64,000 nt of DNA from Rhizobacter sp. AJA081-3. GTDB lineage: Bacteria > Pseudomonadota > Gammaproteobacteria > Burkholderiales > Burkholderiaceae_C. This document shows positions 18,389 to 25,627 of the stretch, piece after piece; the stretch's first letter is position 1; every line of letters starts with the position of its first letter. Below the pieces are notes generated by a model. The model worked only from the letters and a program-made list of their open reading frames with translations, did no database searches and was not told the origin of the DNA. The translations under genes and the position numbers were made by a program. Location of the stretch: NCBI RefSeq assembly GCF_017795745.1, contig NZ_CP059067.1, positions 3,596,001 through 3,660,000 on the forward strand, written 5' to 3'.

Positions 18389-18811
18389 TCAGGCCGCGAC
18401 GATCTCGAAGCTGGTCGTGAAGGCCGCGGTCTTGCCGAGCATGGCACTGGCCGAACAGTACTTCTCGTGAGACATGCGGATGGCGCGATCGACCGCTGCC
18501 GGCGGTAGCTCGCGCCCGCTGACCGTGAAGTGCATGTTGATGGCGGTGAACACCTTGGGGTCGGTCTCGGCGCGCTGCGCCTGCACTTTCACCTTGCAGC
18601 CGCGCACGTCGTGCCGCCCGCGCTTGAGGATCAGCACCACGTCGTAGGCCGTGCAGGCACCGGTGCCGGCAAGCACCGTCTCCATAGGCCGCGGCGCCAG
18701 ATTGCGGCCGCCACCGTCCGGCGCGCCGTCCATTGCCAGCACGTGGCCGCTGCCGGTTTCGGCGATGAAGGCCATGCCGCTGTCGGCCAGCCAGTTGATC
18801 GTGCATTCCAT
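18389..18811 (-). CDS. OsmC family protein (peroxiredoxin-like)
   Basis: This is a 140-aa protein of the OsmC/Ohr superfamily, in which two cysteines reduce organic or inorganic peroxides. Both conserved cysteines are present: one in ETVLAGTGACTAYDVV and one in SHEKYCSASAML. The arrangement and the YhfA-like tail AAFTTSFEIV point to the OsmC/YhfA subgroup rather than to Ohr. The ATG at 18811 has GAGG upstream. The frame stays open further upstream, but that part lies in the promoter region of a divergent small RNA and looks non-coding. Confidence 0.88.
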   Translation of the reverse strand: MECTINWLADSGMAFIAETGSGHVLAMDGAPDGGGRNLAPRPMETVLAGTGACTAYDVVLILKRGRHDVRGCKVKVQAQRAETDPKVFTAINMHFTVSGRELPPAAVDRAIRMSHEKYCSASAMLGKTAAFTTSFEIVAA

Positions 18812-18917
18812 GGTCGAACCTCGGTCCAGCGCGCACCCCCTCGGTGCGAGCGGCGAATTGTGCACTGCGTCACCAGATTCGTTGAGCGGCCTCCCTAGCG
18901 ATGATGCGATGCGGATA

Positions 18918-18946
18918 TTGCGATGCAGCATGAAAGGCCCTACACT
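18918..18946 (+). promoter_or_regulatory. Sigma-70 type promoter for the small RNA upstream of ilvA
   Basis: TTGCGA (18918-18923) and TACACT (18941-18946) are separated by exactly 17 bp, each matching four of six consensus bases. The predicted start is about 18952-18954, which falls just before a 10-bp stem of the candidate RNA. The element lies between the divergent osmC-family gene and the RNA. Confidence 0.6.
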
Positions 18947-18952
18947 CTTTCG

Positions 18953-19067
18953 CATACGGTCGTCGTTTGTGTTCGTTTCGGCGCGTTTTCGACGACTGTT
19001 CCGTTTGTCTCCTCCACCTCCTCCATTGGTGGATTCAGCCCAAGGCAGCAATGCCTTGGGCTTTTTT
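18953..19067 (+). ncRNA. Candidate anti-Shine-Dalgarno small RNA upstream of ilvA
   Basis: A likely independent transcript of about 110 nt. It has three consecutive structures. (1) A 5' stem pairs 18956-18965 with 18990-18999 (10 bp, one G-U) around a U-rich loop. (2) A 6-bp hairpin TCCACC/GGTGGA (19013-19018, 19028-19033) has a 9-nt loop TCCTCCATT that exposes an anti-Shine-Dalgarno core. A second CTCCTCC lies just upstream at 19009-19015. (3) A perfect intrinsic terminator closes it. With its own promoter, this fits a regulatory RNA. Rfam holds a toxic small RNA family of Betaproteobacteria described as having an essential anti-SD motif, and this may be a member. An ilvA leader attenuator is the main alternative. 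Confidence 0.62.
19037..19067 (+). terminator. Intrinsic terminator ending the small RNA, before ilvA
   Basis: A perfect 11-bp stem AGCCCAAGGCA/TGCCTTGGGCT with a GCAA tetraloop is followed by five more T residues. It ends 67 bp before the ilvA start codon. There is no protein-coding gene upstream on this strand since coq7, whose end is more than 650 bp away, so the terminator must belong to a short transcript or leader. Confidence 0.92.
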
Positions 19068-19134
19068 CTGGGTGGGGCGTGCCACCCCTCGACGGTATGA
19101 TGCGGCGCCGCAAACGCCCACCTGGAGAGCGACC

Positions 19135-20703
19135 ATGCCCGGCAAACGCCGCAGCTCCGAGAACAAGAAGAAGACCGCGCCGGCAGCACTGACCCTGGCC
19201 GACTATCTGCAGAAGATCCTCACGGCGCGTGTCTACGACGTCGCCCACGAGACGCCGCTGGAACTGGCACGCAGCCTGTCGCGCCGGGTCGGCAATCAGG
19301 TCTTCCTCAAGCGCGAAGACAGCCAGCCGGTGTTCAGCTTCAAGCTGCGCGGAGCCTACAACAAGATGGTCCACCTGAGCGCCGAGCAACTGAAGCGCGG
19401 CGTGATCTGCGCTTCGGCCGGCAATCACGCCCAGGGCGTCGCGCTCGGGGCACGGCAACTTGGCTGCCGCGCGCTCGTCGTCATGCCGGTGACCACGCCC
19501 AAGCTGAAGATCGACGCGGTGCGCGCGCTCGGCGGCGACGTGGTGCTGCACGGCGAGAGTTACTCGGATGCCTACCTGCACGCGACCGAACTGGAGCGCG
19601 AGCAGGGCCTGACCTTCGTGCATCCGTTCGACGATCCCGACGTCATCGCCGGTCAGGGCACGATCGGCATGGAGATCCTCCGACAGCACCAGGGTCCGAT
19701 CGACGCCGTGTTCGTGGCCATCGGCGGCGGCGGCCTCGTCTCAGGAGTGGCTGCTTACATCAAGTCGGTTCGTCCGGAGATCAAGGTCATCGGCGTGCAG
19801 ATGAACGACTCCGACGCCATGCTGCGTTCGGTGAAGGCGGGCAAGCGCGTGACGCTGGCGGACGTGGGCCTGTTCTCCGACGGCACGGCCGTGAAGCTGG
19901 TCGGCGAAGAGACGTTCCGGCTCGCGCGAGAACTCGTGGACGAGTTCGTGGTCGTGGACACCGACGCCGTCTGCGCGGCGATCAAGGACGTCTTCCAGGA
20001 CACGCGAAGCATCCTCGAGCCCGCCGGCGCCATGGGCGTTGCAGCCGTCAAGCAATACGCCGATCGGCACAAGCTCAAGGGCCGGACTTTCGTGTCCATC
20101 ACCTGCGGCGCGAACATGAACTTCGACCGGCTGCGCTTCGTGGCCGAGCGCGCCGAAGTCGGCGAGCAGCGTGAGGCCTTGTTCGCCGTGACGATCCCCG
20201 AGGAGCGAGGCAGCTTCAAGCGCTTCTGCGAGTTGATCGGCCCGCGCGCGGTCACCGAGTTCAATTACCGTATCTCCGACTCGAAGCAGGCGCACGTGTT
20301 CGTGGGCGTGGCCATCGCCAACCGCGAAGAAGCCGACAAGCTCGGCCGCAACTTCGCGCGGCACGGCTTCGAAGCCCTGGACCTGACCGACGACGAACTG
20401 GCCAAGCAGCACGTTCGCCACATGGTGGGTGGCCGCAGCGAACTGGCTCAGGACGAACGCCTGTATCGATTCATCTTCCCGGAACGACCCGGCGCGCTGA
20501 TGCGCTTCCTGTCGAGCATGCATCCAGGGTGGAACATCAGTCTGTTCCACTATCGAAACCAGGGCGCGGACTATGGCCGCATCCTGGTGGGGATCCAGGT
20601 ACCCCGGGCCGACAAGAAGGCCTTCCGGGAGTTCCTCGAAACGCTGGCCTACCCCTGCGAGGACGAGACGGACAACCCGGTCTACCGGATGTTCCTGCGC
20701 TGA
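19135..20703 (+). CDS. ilvA: Threonine ammonia-lyase, biosynthetic
   Basis: IlvA deaminates threonine to 2-oxobutyrate, the committed step to isoleucine. The 522-aa protein has the PLP lysine in FSFKLRGAYNKM (K70), the phosphate-binding loop AIGGGGLVSG and FVSITCGANMNFDRLR. The C-terminus carries two ACT-like regulatory domains (about residues 340-510: IPEERGSFKRFCELIG and FPERPGALMRFLSSM), as in the isoleucine-inhibited biosynthetic enzyme. The ATG at 19135 follows GGAGAG by 5 nt. In-frame ATGs upstream lie inside the terminator and are unlikely. The basic N-terminal extension (MPGKRRSSENKKK) is unusual. Confidence 0.94.
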   Translation: MPGKRRSSENKKKTAPAALTLADYLQKILTARVYDVAHETPLELARSLSRRVGNQVFLKREDSQPVFSFKLRGAYNKMVHLSAEQLKRGVICASAGNHAQGVALGARQLGCRALVVMPVTTPKLKIDAVRALGGDVVLHGESYSDAYLHATELEREQGLTFVHPFDDPDVIAGQGTIGMEILRQHQGPIDAVFVAIGGGGLVSGVAAYIKSVRPEIKVIGVQMNDSDAMLRSVKAGKRVTLADVGLFSDGTAVKLVGEETFRLARELVDEFVVVDTDAVCAAIKDVFQDTRSILEPAGAMGVAAVKQYADRHKLKGRTFVSITCGANMNFDRLRFVAERAEVGEQREALFAVTIPEERGSFKRFCELIGPRAVTEFNYRISDSKQAHVFVGVAIANREEADKLGRNFARHGFEALDLTDDELAKQHVRHMVGGRSELAQDERLYRFIFPERPGALMRFLSSMHPGWNISLFHYRNQGADYGRILVGIQVPRADKKAFREFLETLAYPCEDETDNPVYRMFLR

Positions 20704-20827
20704 GGCGTCGAAGCCGGGTGCGCGCCCGATTGCGCGGCCGTGCACCGCGCCGCACAATGCGGCCGCCGCGGCGTGATTTGTGCTTGAGCCGCCCATTGCG
20801 AGTCACCCTCGCCCGTTTCGCATCACC

Positions 20828-21898
20828 ATGTCGGTCAATCGATCCCTGATCACCCCCACGGCCAATCCGCTGCTCGAGCAGGCCCTGCGCGAGAAGCTGC
20901 AGCGGCGCAGCGAGACGACCGGCAGCCTGGGCGAACTCGAACCGCTGGCCATCCGCCTGGGCCTGATCCAGAACACGCTGAAGCCGCGTTTCCGCTCCCC
21001 GCAGATCGTGCTTTTCGCTTCCGACCATGGCCTGGCGGTCGATGGCATCGGCATCCCGGGGCGCGCCTCGACAGCCAAGCTGGTGGCACGCCTTCTCGGC
21101 TCGCAGCTGCCCGTGTCGGTTTTCGCCCGCATCCAGGGCCTCGAGTTGTCGGTGGTCGACTGCGGCGTGGCCGAGCCGGTGGCGCCGCACGCCCGCCTGC
21201 TGGCGCGCAAGATCGCCCACGGCACGCGGAGCTCGCGCGCCACGATGGCCATGTCGCTCGACCAGGCCCACGCGGCGATCCGCGCCGGCATGGAGATCGC
21301 CGATTCGCTGCCGGGCAATGTGATCGCCTGCGCCGGCATCGGTGTCGGAGCGCACGAGAGCGCGGCGCTCGTGCTGTCGCGGCTGGCCGACGCCAACTTG
21401 CGTGACCTGCTGATGTCCGGCCCCAGCATGCGACCCGAGGACCTGAATCACCTCGTCAACGTCTTGCAGGGCGCGCAGACACGCCACAAGGACGCGCAGG
21501 ACCCGGTCGAGGTGCTGGCTTCCTTCGGTGGCTTCGAGATGGCCATGATGGTCGGCGTGATGCTCGTTGCCGGCAGCAAGCGGCACCTGGTGATCGCGGA
21601 CGGCATGACGGCCTGCGCCGCGCTGATGGTGGCGTCACGCATCGCTCCGGCCGTCACCGACTATTGCGTCTACTGCCGCAGCCACAACCACCACGGACTC
21701 GACCGCGCGCTGTCACTGTTCCAGGCCACGGCGCTGCTGGAGTTGGGCATGGAAAGCACCGACGGCACCGGTGCCACACTGGCCTGGCCGCTGGTGCGCA
21801 GTGCCGCCGCCTTGCTGACCGAGGTGGCTGAGGGCGAGGACCCCGGACCGTCGCAGCCGATGCCGATGAACATGGCCACCGGCGCTTCCGCGCCCTGA
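20828..21898 (+). CDS. cobT: Nicotinate-nucleotide-dimethylbenzimidazole phosphoribosyltransferase (CobT) homologue
   Basis: CobT-type enzymes transfer phosphoribose from nicotinate mononucleotide to the lower-ligand base of cobamides. The 356-aa frame contains the family core: IVLFASDHGLAVDGI near the N-terminus, the glycine-rich IACAGIGVGAHESAAL, ASFGGFEMAMMVGVMLVAG and the C-terminal LELGMESTDGTGATLAWPLV. In characterised CobT the C-terminal motif reads Gly-Glu-Gly-Ser/Thr-Gly, with a catalytic glutamate. Here that position appears to be aspartate, and GMES replaces the usual GMRL. No other cobalamin gene is nearby. It may be a cobT with altered base preference or a divergent paralogue. 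Confidence 0.78.
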   Translation: MSVNRSLITPTANPLLEQALREKLQRRSETTGSLGELEPLAIRLGLIQNTLKPRFRSPQIVLFASDHGLAVDGIGIPGRASTAKLVARLLGSQLPVSVFARIQGLELSVVDCGVAEPVAPHARLLARKIAHGTRSSRATMAMSLDQAHAAIRAGMEIADSLPGNVIACAGIGVGAHESAALVLSRLADANLRDLLMSGPSMRPEDLNHLVNVLQGAQTRHKDAQDPVEVLASFGGFEMAMMVGVMLVAGSKRHLVIADGMTACAALMVASRIAPAVTDYCVYCRSHNHHGLDRALSLFQATALLELGMESTDGTGATLAWPLVRSAAALLTEVAEGEDPGPSQPMPMNMATGASAP

Positions 21899-21913
21899 GC
21901 GTCCGGCCCGGCG

Positions 21914-22579
21914 TCAGCGGTTATTCAGCCCCGGCACGCGCGAGCCGCCGCCCGGCAATACCGTCGGCAACGGTGCCTGGTCGGGCAGGCTCGATGGCGC
22001 GCCCGGAAGGGCGGGCCGGCCCGCCACCGGCGCCGGCAAGGGAAGCGGCGCGGGTGGCGGTGCGACCATCGGTGCGGGGGCCGGAGGCGGCAAGGCCGCA
22101 GCTCCGAACTTCACGCCGTCGCCCGCGGAGGGAAGCGTTCCGGTGGCCGGCGCGGGCAGCATGGGCACCTCGAGCGTCACTGCAGGGCTGCCTTGCGATG
22201 GCCCGATCGAGGCGGTGCGCAGGCTGACGGCCTGCAGAACCATCTCGCCGTCGACGCGGGCGCCCACCGGGTAGGCACGTGCCGGCTTGGCATCGACGGC
22301 AATCAGAGCGAAGCCGGAACCGCTGGATTGTTTGCCGGCCATCACACCCAGCAGCTTGAAGCGCGACGCCAGTTCGGGGGCCGGCGCGGCCTTTTCCGCT
22401 GCCGCCGAGGCAGTGGCGCCAAGAATGCGCGACAGGTCACCGCGCATCGCGACCGATTCGCCGACAGCCACGGCATACGCGGGCGCCGGCTGGGGACGCA
22501 CGAGCATGCGCAGCCCCCAGAAGACGGCGGTCGCCGCCACCAGGGCCCAGACGACGAAGGCGGTGAGTCTTGCCAACAT
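21914..22579 (-). CDS. gspC: Type II secretion system protein GspC
   Basis: GspC is the inner-membrane component that connects the assembly platform to the secretin GspD. The 221-aa protein has an N-terminal membrane anchor (about residues 5-26) and a periplasmic homology region (ASRFKLLGVMAGKQ, SGFALIAVDAKPARAYPVG, MVLQAVSLRTASI). No PDZ domain follows. The last 70 residues are proline- and alanine-rich, ending RVPGLNNR. It is transcribed away from the rest of the gsp genes, with only 59 bp to gspG, so the spacer must hold both promoters. Confidence 0.88.
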   Translation of the reverse strand: MLARLTAFVVWALVAATAVFWGLRMLVRPQPAPAYAVAVGESVAMRGDLSRILGATASAAAEKAAPAPELASRFKLLGVMAGKQSSGSGFALIAVDAKPARAYPVGARVDGEMVLQAVSLRTASIGPSQGSPAVTLEVPMLPAPATGTLPSAGDGVKFGAAALPPPAPAPMVAPPPAPLPLPAPVAGRPALPGAPSSLPDQAPLPTVLPGGGSRVPGLNNR

Positions 22580-22638
22580 GCGGGGATTATGATCGACCGG
22601 GTCTGCAACACCACGTCCCTGCTCCGGCGGGTCGTTTC

Positions 22639-23082
22639 ATGATGTCTTCTTCCGTGCAACACATCCGGCCGCGCATGGCGCGCGGTTTCACGCTGATCGA
22701 ACTGATGGTGGTGCTGGTGATCATCGGCGTGCTGGCGGCGCTGATCGTCCCCAACGTGCTCGACCGCGCCGACGACGCGCGCGTCACCGCGGCGCGCACC
22801 GACGTCAACAACCTGATGCAGGCCCTCAAGCTCTATCGCCTCGACAACCAGCGCTACCCGACCAGCGAGCAGGGCCTGCAGGCGCTGGTGGTCAAGCCGA
22901 CCGCCGGGGCCATCCCGCCGAACTGGAAGCCCTACCTGGAGAAGTTGCCCAACGATCCCTGGGGCCGCCCCTACCAGTACGCCAGCCCGGGGCTGAAGGG
23001 TGACATCGACGTGTTCAGCTTCGGCGCCGATGGCGTACTCGGCGGCGACGGCAAGGACGCCGAGATCGGTTCCTGGCAGTGA
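22639..23082 (+). CDS. gspG: Type II secretion major pseudopilin GspG
   Basis: GspG is the main subunit of the periplasmic pseudopilus. The 147-aa precursor has a prepilin leader cut by the PilD peptidase between G16 and F17 (RGFTLIELMVVLVIIGVL), with the conserved Glu at +5. The C-terminal part carries the GspG calcium-site region and signature (RYPTSEQGLQALV, LPNDPWGRPYQYASPG, DVFSFGADGVLGG). It is the first gene of the long plus-strand gsp operon. Closely related upstream ATGs exist, and the one at 22639 gives the usual leader length. Confidence 0.96.
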   Translation: MMSSSVQHIRPRMARGFTLIELMVVLVIIGVLAALIVPNVLDRADDARVTAARTDVNNLMQALKLYRLDNQRYPTSEQGLQALVVKPTAGAIPPNWKPYLEKLPNDPWGRPYQYASPGLKGDIDVFSFGADGVLGGDGKDAEIGSWQ

Positions 23083-23095
23083 CAACGGAGCCTGC

Positions 23096-23545
23096 GTGCG
23101 AGCGCGACAAGCCGGCTTCACGCTGATCGAACTGCTGGTCGTGGTGGCGCTGATCGCCATCGCCAGCAGCGTGGTGAGCCTGGCCATGCGCGACCCGGCC
23201 AGCACACGACTCGAGCACGAGGCCGCGCGCCTGGCCGCGCTGCTCGAATCGGCGCGCGCCGAGGCCCGCGCCTCCGGGCTCGCGGCGCGCTGGGAGCCGC
23301 GCGCCGAGCAGGCCGACACGCCGGGCTTTCGCTTCATCGGCCTGCCCGAGTCCTCCGACCTGCCCAGCCGCTGGCTCGGCGAAGGCGTCAGCGCCGAGGT
23401 GGTCGGCGCGCGTGCGGTGGTGCTGGGCCCCGAGCCGCTCATCGGCCGCCAGCGCATCGTGCTGCGGCTGGACGCGCAGCGTTTGACACTCGCCACCGAC
23501 GGCCTCGGCCCCTTCACGGTGGCCGACAGCGAGGCCGCGCCGTGA
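23096..23545 (+). CDS. gspH: Type II secretion minor pseudopilin GspH
   Basis: This is a 149-aa minor pseudopilin thought to sit in or near the pseudopilus tip. It starts with GTG at 23096, 5 nt after ACGGAG, and has a very short leader cleaved at G7-F8 (QAGFTLIELLVVVALI). The rest shows the GspH pattern: LEHEAARLAALLESARAEARASG followed by beta strands and RIVLRLDAQRLTLATDGLGPF. It lies 13 bp downstream of gspG and overlaps gspI by 4 nt. Confidence 0.92.
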   Translation: MRARQAGFTLIELLVVVALIAIASSVVSLAMRDPASTRLEHEAARLAALLESARAEARASGLAARWEPRAEQADTPGFRFIGLPESSDLPSRWLGEGVSAEVVGARAVVLGPEPLIGRQRIVLRLDAQRLTLATDGLGPFTVADSEAAP

Positions 23546-23910
23546 CCCGCAGAGACCGCGAACACGGCTTCACGCTGATCGAGGTTCTGGTCGCCCTGAC
23601 CATCGTGGCGGTGACATTGGGCGCGGGCATCAAGGCCGCCGGCGCGCTGACCGGCAACGCGCAGCGGCTGGCCGACGTGACTGCCGCGCAATGGTGTGCC
23701 GACAACCAGCTCACCGGGCTGCGGCTGGCCAAGCAGTTTCCCAGCGTGGGCGATGGCGACTTCGGCTGCGAGCAGCTCGGCCGCAACTTCCAGGGCAAGC
23801 TGATCATCCGGCCCACACCCAACCCGAACTTCCGCCGGGTCGATGCGCAGATCGCCAACGACGCTGGCGAGCCGGTGCTGACCTTGTCCACCATCCTCGG
23901 CCGCTACTGA
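23542..23910 (+). CDS. gspI: Type II secretion minor pseudopilin GspI
   Basis: GspI is a tip-complex minor pseudopilin of 122 aa. The start is GTG at 23542, overlapping the gspH stop. The leader is cut at G9-F10 (EHGFTLIEVLVALTIV). The family motif AAQWCADNQLTGLRL follows, then the short C-terminal beta region ending LTLSTILGRY. GspI, GspJ and GspK together form the quasi-helical tip that starts pseudopilus assembly in characterised systems. The stop overlaps the start of gspJ. Confidence 0.93.
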   Translation: MTRRDREHGFTLIEVLVALTIVAVTLGAGIKAAGALTGNAQRLADVTAAQWCADNQLTGLRLAKQFPSVGDGDFGCEQLGRNFQGKLIIRPTPNPNFRRVDAQIANDAGEPVLTLSTILGRY

Positions 23911-24548
23911 TGGACAGGTCGCGCGGCTTCACGCTGGTCGAGGTGCTGGTGGCGCTGGTCATCATGGCGCTGATGGCGGGCATGGCCTGGCAGGGCGTGG
24001 ACGGAATCGTGCGCACGCGCGACGCCAGCCAGAAGCAGCTCGAGCAGACGCTGCGCCTGAACACCGTGCTGGCGCAGTGGCAGACCGACCTCGCCGCGGT
24101 GCAGGACACCGGCGCCGTGCCGCCGCTGGTGTTCGACGGCGCCACGCTGCGCATGACGCGCAGCGTGCCCGACGGCGTGCAGGTGGTCGTCTGGTCGATG
24201 CGGCCGCAGGGCACGGCCAATGCCTGGGAGCGCTGGGCCAGCCCGGCGGTCACCGGCAGCGCCGCGCTGCAGGACAGCTGGTTCACCAGCCAGCAGCTGC
24301 AGGGCGGCGAGCCGGGGCAGCTGCGAACGCTCGAAGGCTTGTCGCAGTGGCAGGTGTACTTCTTCCAGGGCAATTCCTGGAGCAACGCGCAGTCCACCGG
24401 CAACGTGGCCGTGCCGGCACCTGCCGCGGCGGCCAGTGCGGCCGCGCCGCGGCAGGCGCTGCCTTCGGGGGTTCGGGTCGTGCTGACCTTCGCAGCGGGC
24501 AGCGGGCTGAACGGTACGCTGACCCGTGATTCCCTGCTGGGGCCCTGA
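23910..24548 (+). CDS. gspJ: Type II secretion minor pseudopilin GspJ
   Basis: GspJ is a 212-aa minor pseudopilin of the tip complex. The ATG at 23910 overlaps the gspI TGA. The leader is only six residues (MDRSRG) before FTLVEVLVALVIMALM. Family features are AWQGVDGIVRTRDASQ, the beta region PDGVQVVVWSMRPQG and WFTSQQLQGG. A low-complexity alanine run (PAPAAAASAAAPRQ) interrupts the C-terminal region before RVVLTFAAGSGLNG. It lies 3 bp from gspK. Confidence 0.92.
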   Translation: MDRSRGFTLVEVLVALVIMALMAGMAWQGVDGIVRTRDASQKQLEQTLRLNTVLAQWQTDLAAVQDTGAVPPLVFDGATLRMTRSVPDGVQVVVWSMRPQGTANAWERWASPAVTGSAALQDSWFTSQQLQGGEPGQLRTLEGLSQWQVYFFQGNSWSNAQSTGNVAVPAPAAAASAAAPRQALPSGVRVVLTFAAGSGLNGTLTRDSLLGP

Positions 24549-24551
24549 GCC

Positions 24552-25499
24552 ATGAAGCGGCACGCTCCCCAGCGAGAACGTGGCGCGGCACTGCTCACGG
24601 CGCTGATCATCGTCACGCTGGTGGTCACGCTCGCTGCGTCGATGGTCTGGCAGCAATGGCGCGCCGTGCAGGTCGAGGCGGCCGAGCGTGCGCGCATGCA
24701 GTCGGCCTGGATCCTCAACGGGGCGCTCGACTGGGCACGCCTGATCCTGCGCGAAGACGCCCGCTCCGGCCGGCCCACCGCCCTCACCGAACCCTGGGCC
24801 ACGCCGCTGGCCGAGGCACGCCTGTCGACCTTCCTGGCCGTCGACAAGAGCAACACCGACGACGCGCCCGACGCCTTCCTCTCCGGCAGCATTGCCGACG
24901 AACAGGCGCGCTACAACCTCGCCAACCTGGTCGACAACAACGGCAAGACCCTGGCGGCCGAACTGGAGGCACTCGAGCGCCTGTGCCAGACGGTCGGGGT
25001 CTCCACCGACGTCGCCGCGCGCATCGCCAGCGGCCTGCGCGACGCCCGCACGCCGCCCACGCAGGGCGGCAGCTCGCCGCTGCTGCCGCGCAGCGTGGCG
25101 CAGCTCACCTGGCTGGGCATCGACGCCGGCACCATCACGCTGCTCCAGCCCTACGTGACCCTGCTGCCGGTGCGAACGCCGGTGAACGTGAACACGGCGT
25201 CGCGCGAGGTGCTGGCGTCGGTCGTCAAGGGCATGGACCTGGCCACGGCGGAGCGGCTGGTGCAGATGCGCCAGCGCGATCCCTTCAAGACGCTCGGCTC
25301 GGTCGAGACCCAGGTGCCCGGGCTCGGCCCGCTGAACCCGCAGCAGCTCGCGGTGACGTCGAGCTACTTCGAGGTGCGCGGTCGGCTGCGTCTGGAAGAC
25401 CGCATGCTCGAGCAGCGCTCGCTGGTCGAGCGCCGCGGGCTGGACATGCTGGTGCTGCAGCGCGAGCAGGTATCCACGCGCGAGGGTGTCCGCTCGTGA
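24552..25499 (+). CDS. gspK: Type II secretion minor pseudopilin GspK
   Basis: GspK is the large minor pseudopilin that caps the tip complex. The 315-aa precursor is cut after G11 (RERGAALLTALIIVTLV) and lacks the +5 glutamate, as is normal for GspK. A large helical insert is followed by SAM-like and helix-hairpin-helix type repeats (PVNVNTASREVLASVVKGM and ATAERLVQMRQRDPFKTLG). The motif ADEQARYNLANLV is characteristic. It ends the pseudopilin block, with 128 bp separating it from gspL. Confidence 0.93.
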   Translation: MKRHAPQRERGAALLTALIIVTLVVTLAASMVWQQWRAVQVEAAERARMQSAWILNGALDWARLILREDARSGRPTALTEPWATPLAEARLSTFLAVDKSNTDDAPDAFLSGSIADEQARYNLANLVDNNGKTLAAELEALERLCQTVGVSTDVAARIASGLRDARTPPTQGGSSPLLPRSVAQLTWLGIDAGTITLLQPYVTLLPVRTPVNVNTASREVLASVVKGMDLATAERLVQMRQRDPFKTLGSVETQVPGLGPLNPQQLAVTSSYFEVRGRLRLEDRMLEQRSLVERRGLDMLVLQREQVSTREGVRS

Positions 25500-25627
25500 T
25501 CGCGGGTCGGGCCCGATGGTGCACATGGTCCTGGCCGCGCTACAACGGCATGGCCTAAGTCGTTGATTTGTGAAGGTTTGTAGATTGGTCCTGCCTACAA
25601 TGCCGCCAGCCCCGTGACCCGCACGCC
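25500..25627 (+). promoter_or_regulatory. Gap inside the gsp operon with a possible internal promoter
   Basis: This is the only sizeable gap in the gspG-F block. It is locally AT-rich, and TACAAT at 25596-25601 is a good -10 hexamer, but no -35 box is found at 16-18 bp. A second start for gspLMNDEF is plausible but unproven from sequence. Confidence 0.25.

Noticed and set aside
18967-19134. Open frame in phase with ilvA containing LLHLLHWW, read as a leader peptide
   Set aside because: It would need a TTG start without a Shine-Dalgarno, has no stop before ilvA, and passes through the terminator stem. The Leu/His codons are simply the CTCCTCC repeats of the RNA.
18812-19189. Extended N-terminus of the OsmC-family protein reaching over the RNA region
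   Set aside because: The added 126 residues are unlike any OsmC protein and overlap the promoter and stems of the opposite-strand RNA. The ATG at 18811 gives the normal length.
20704-20827. GC-rich stems after ilvA as a terminator
   Set aside because: GCGCGG-N7-CCGCGC can form a stem, but no T-run follows, so it is not a convincing intrinsic terminator.
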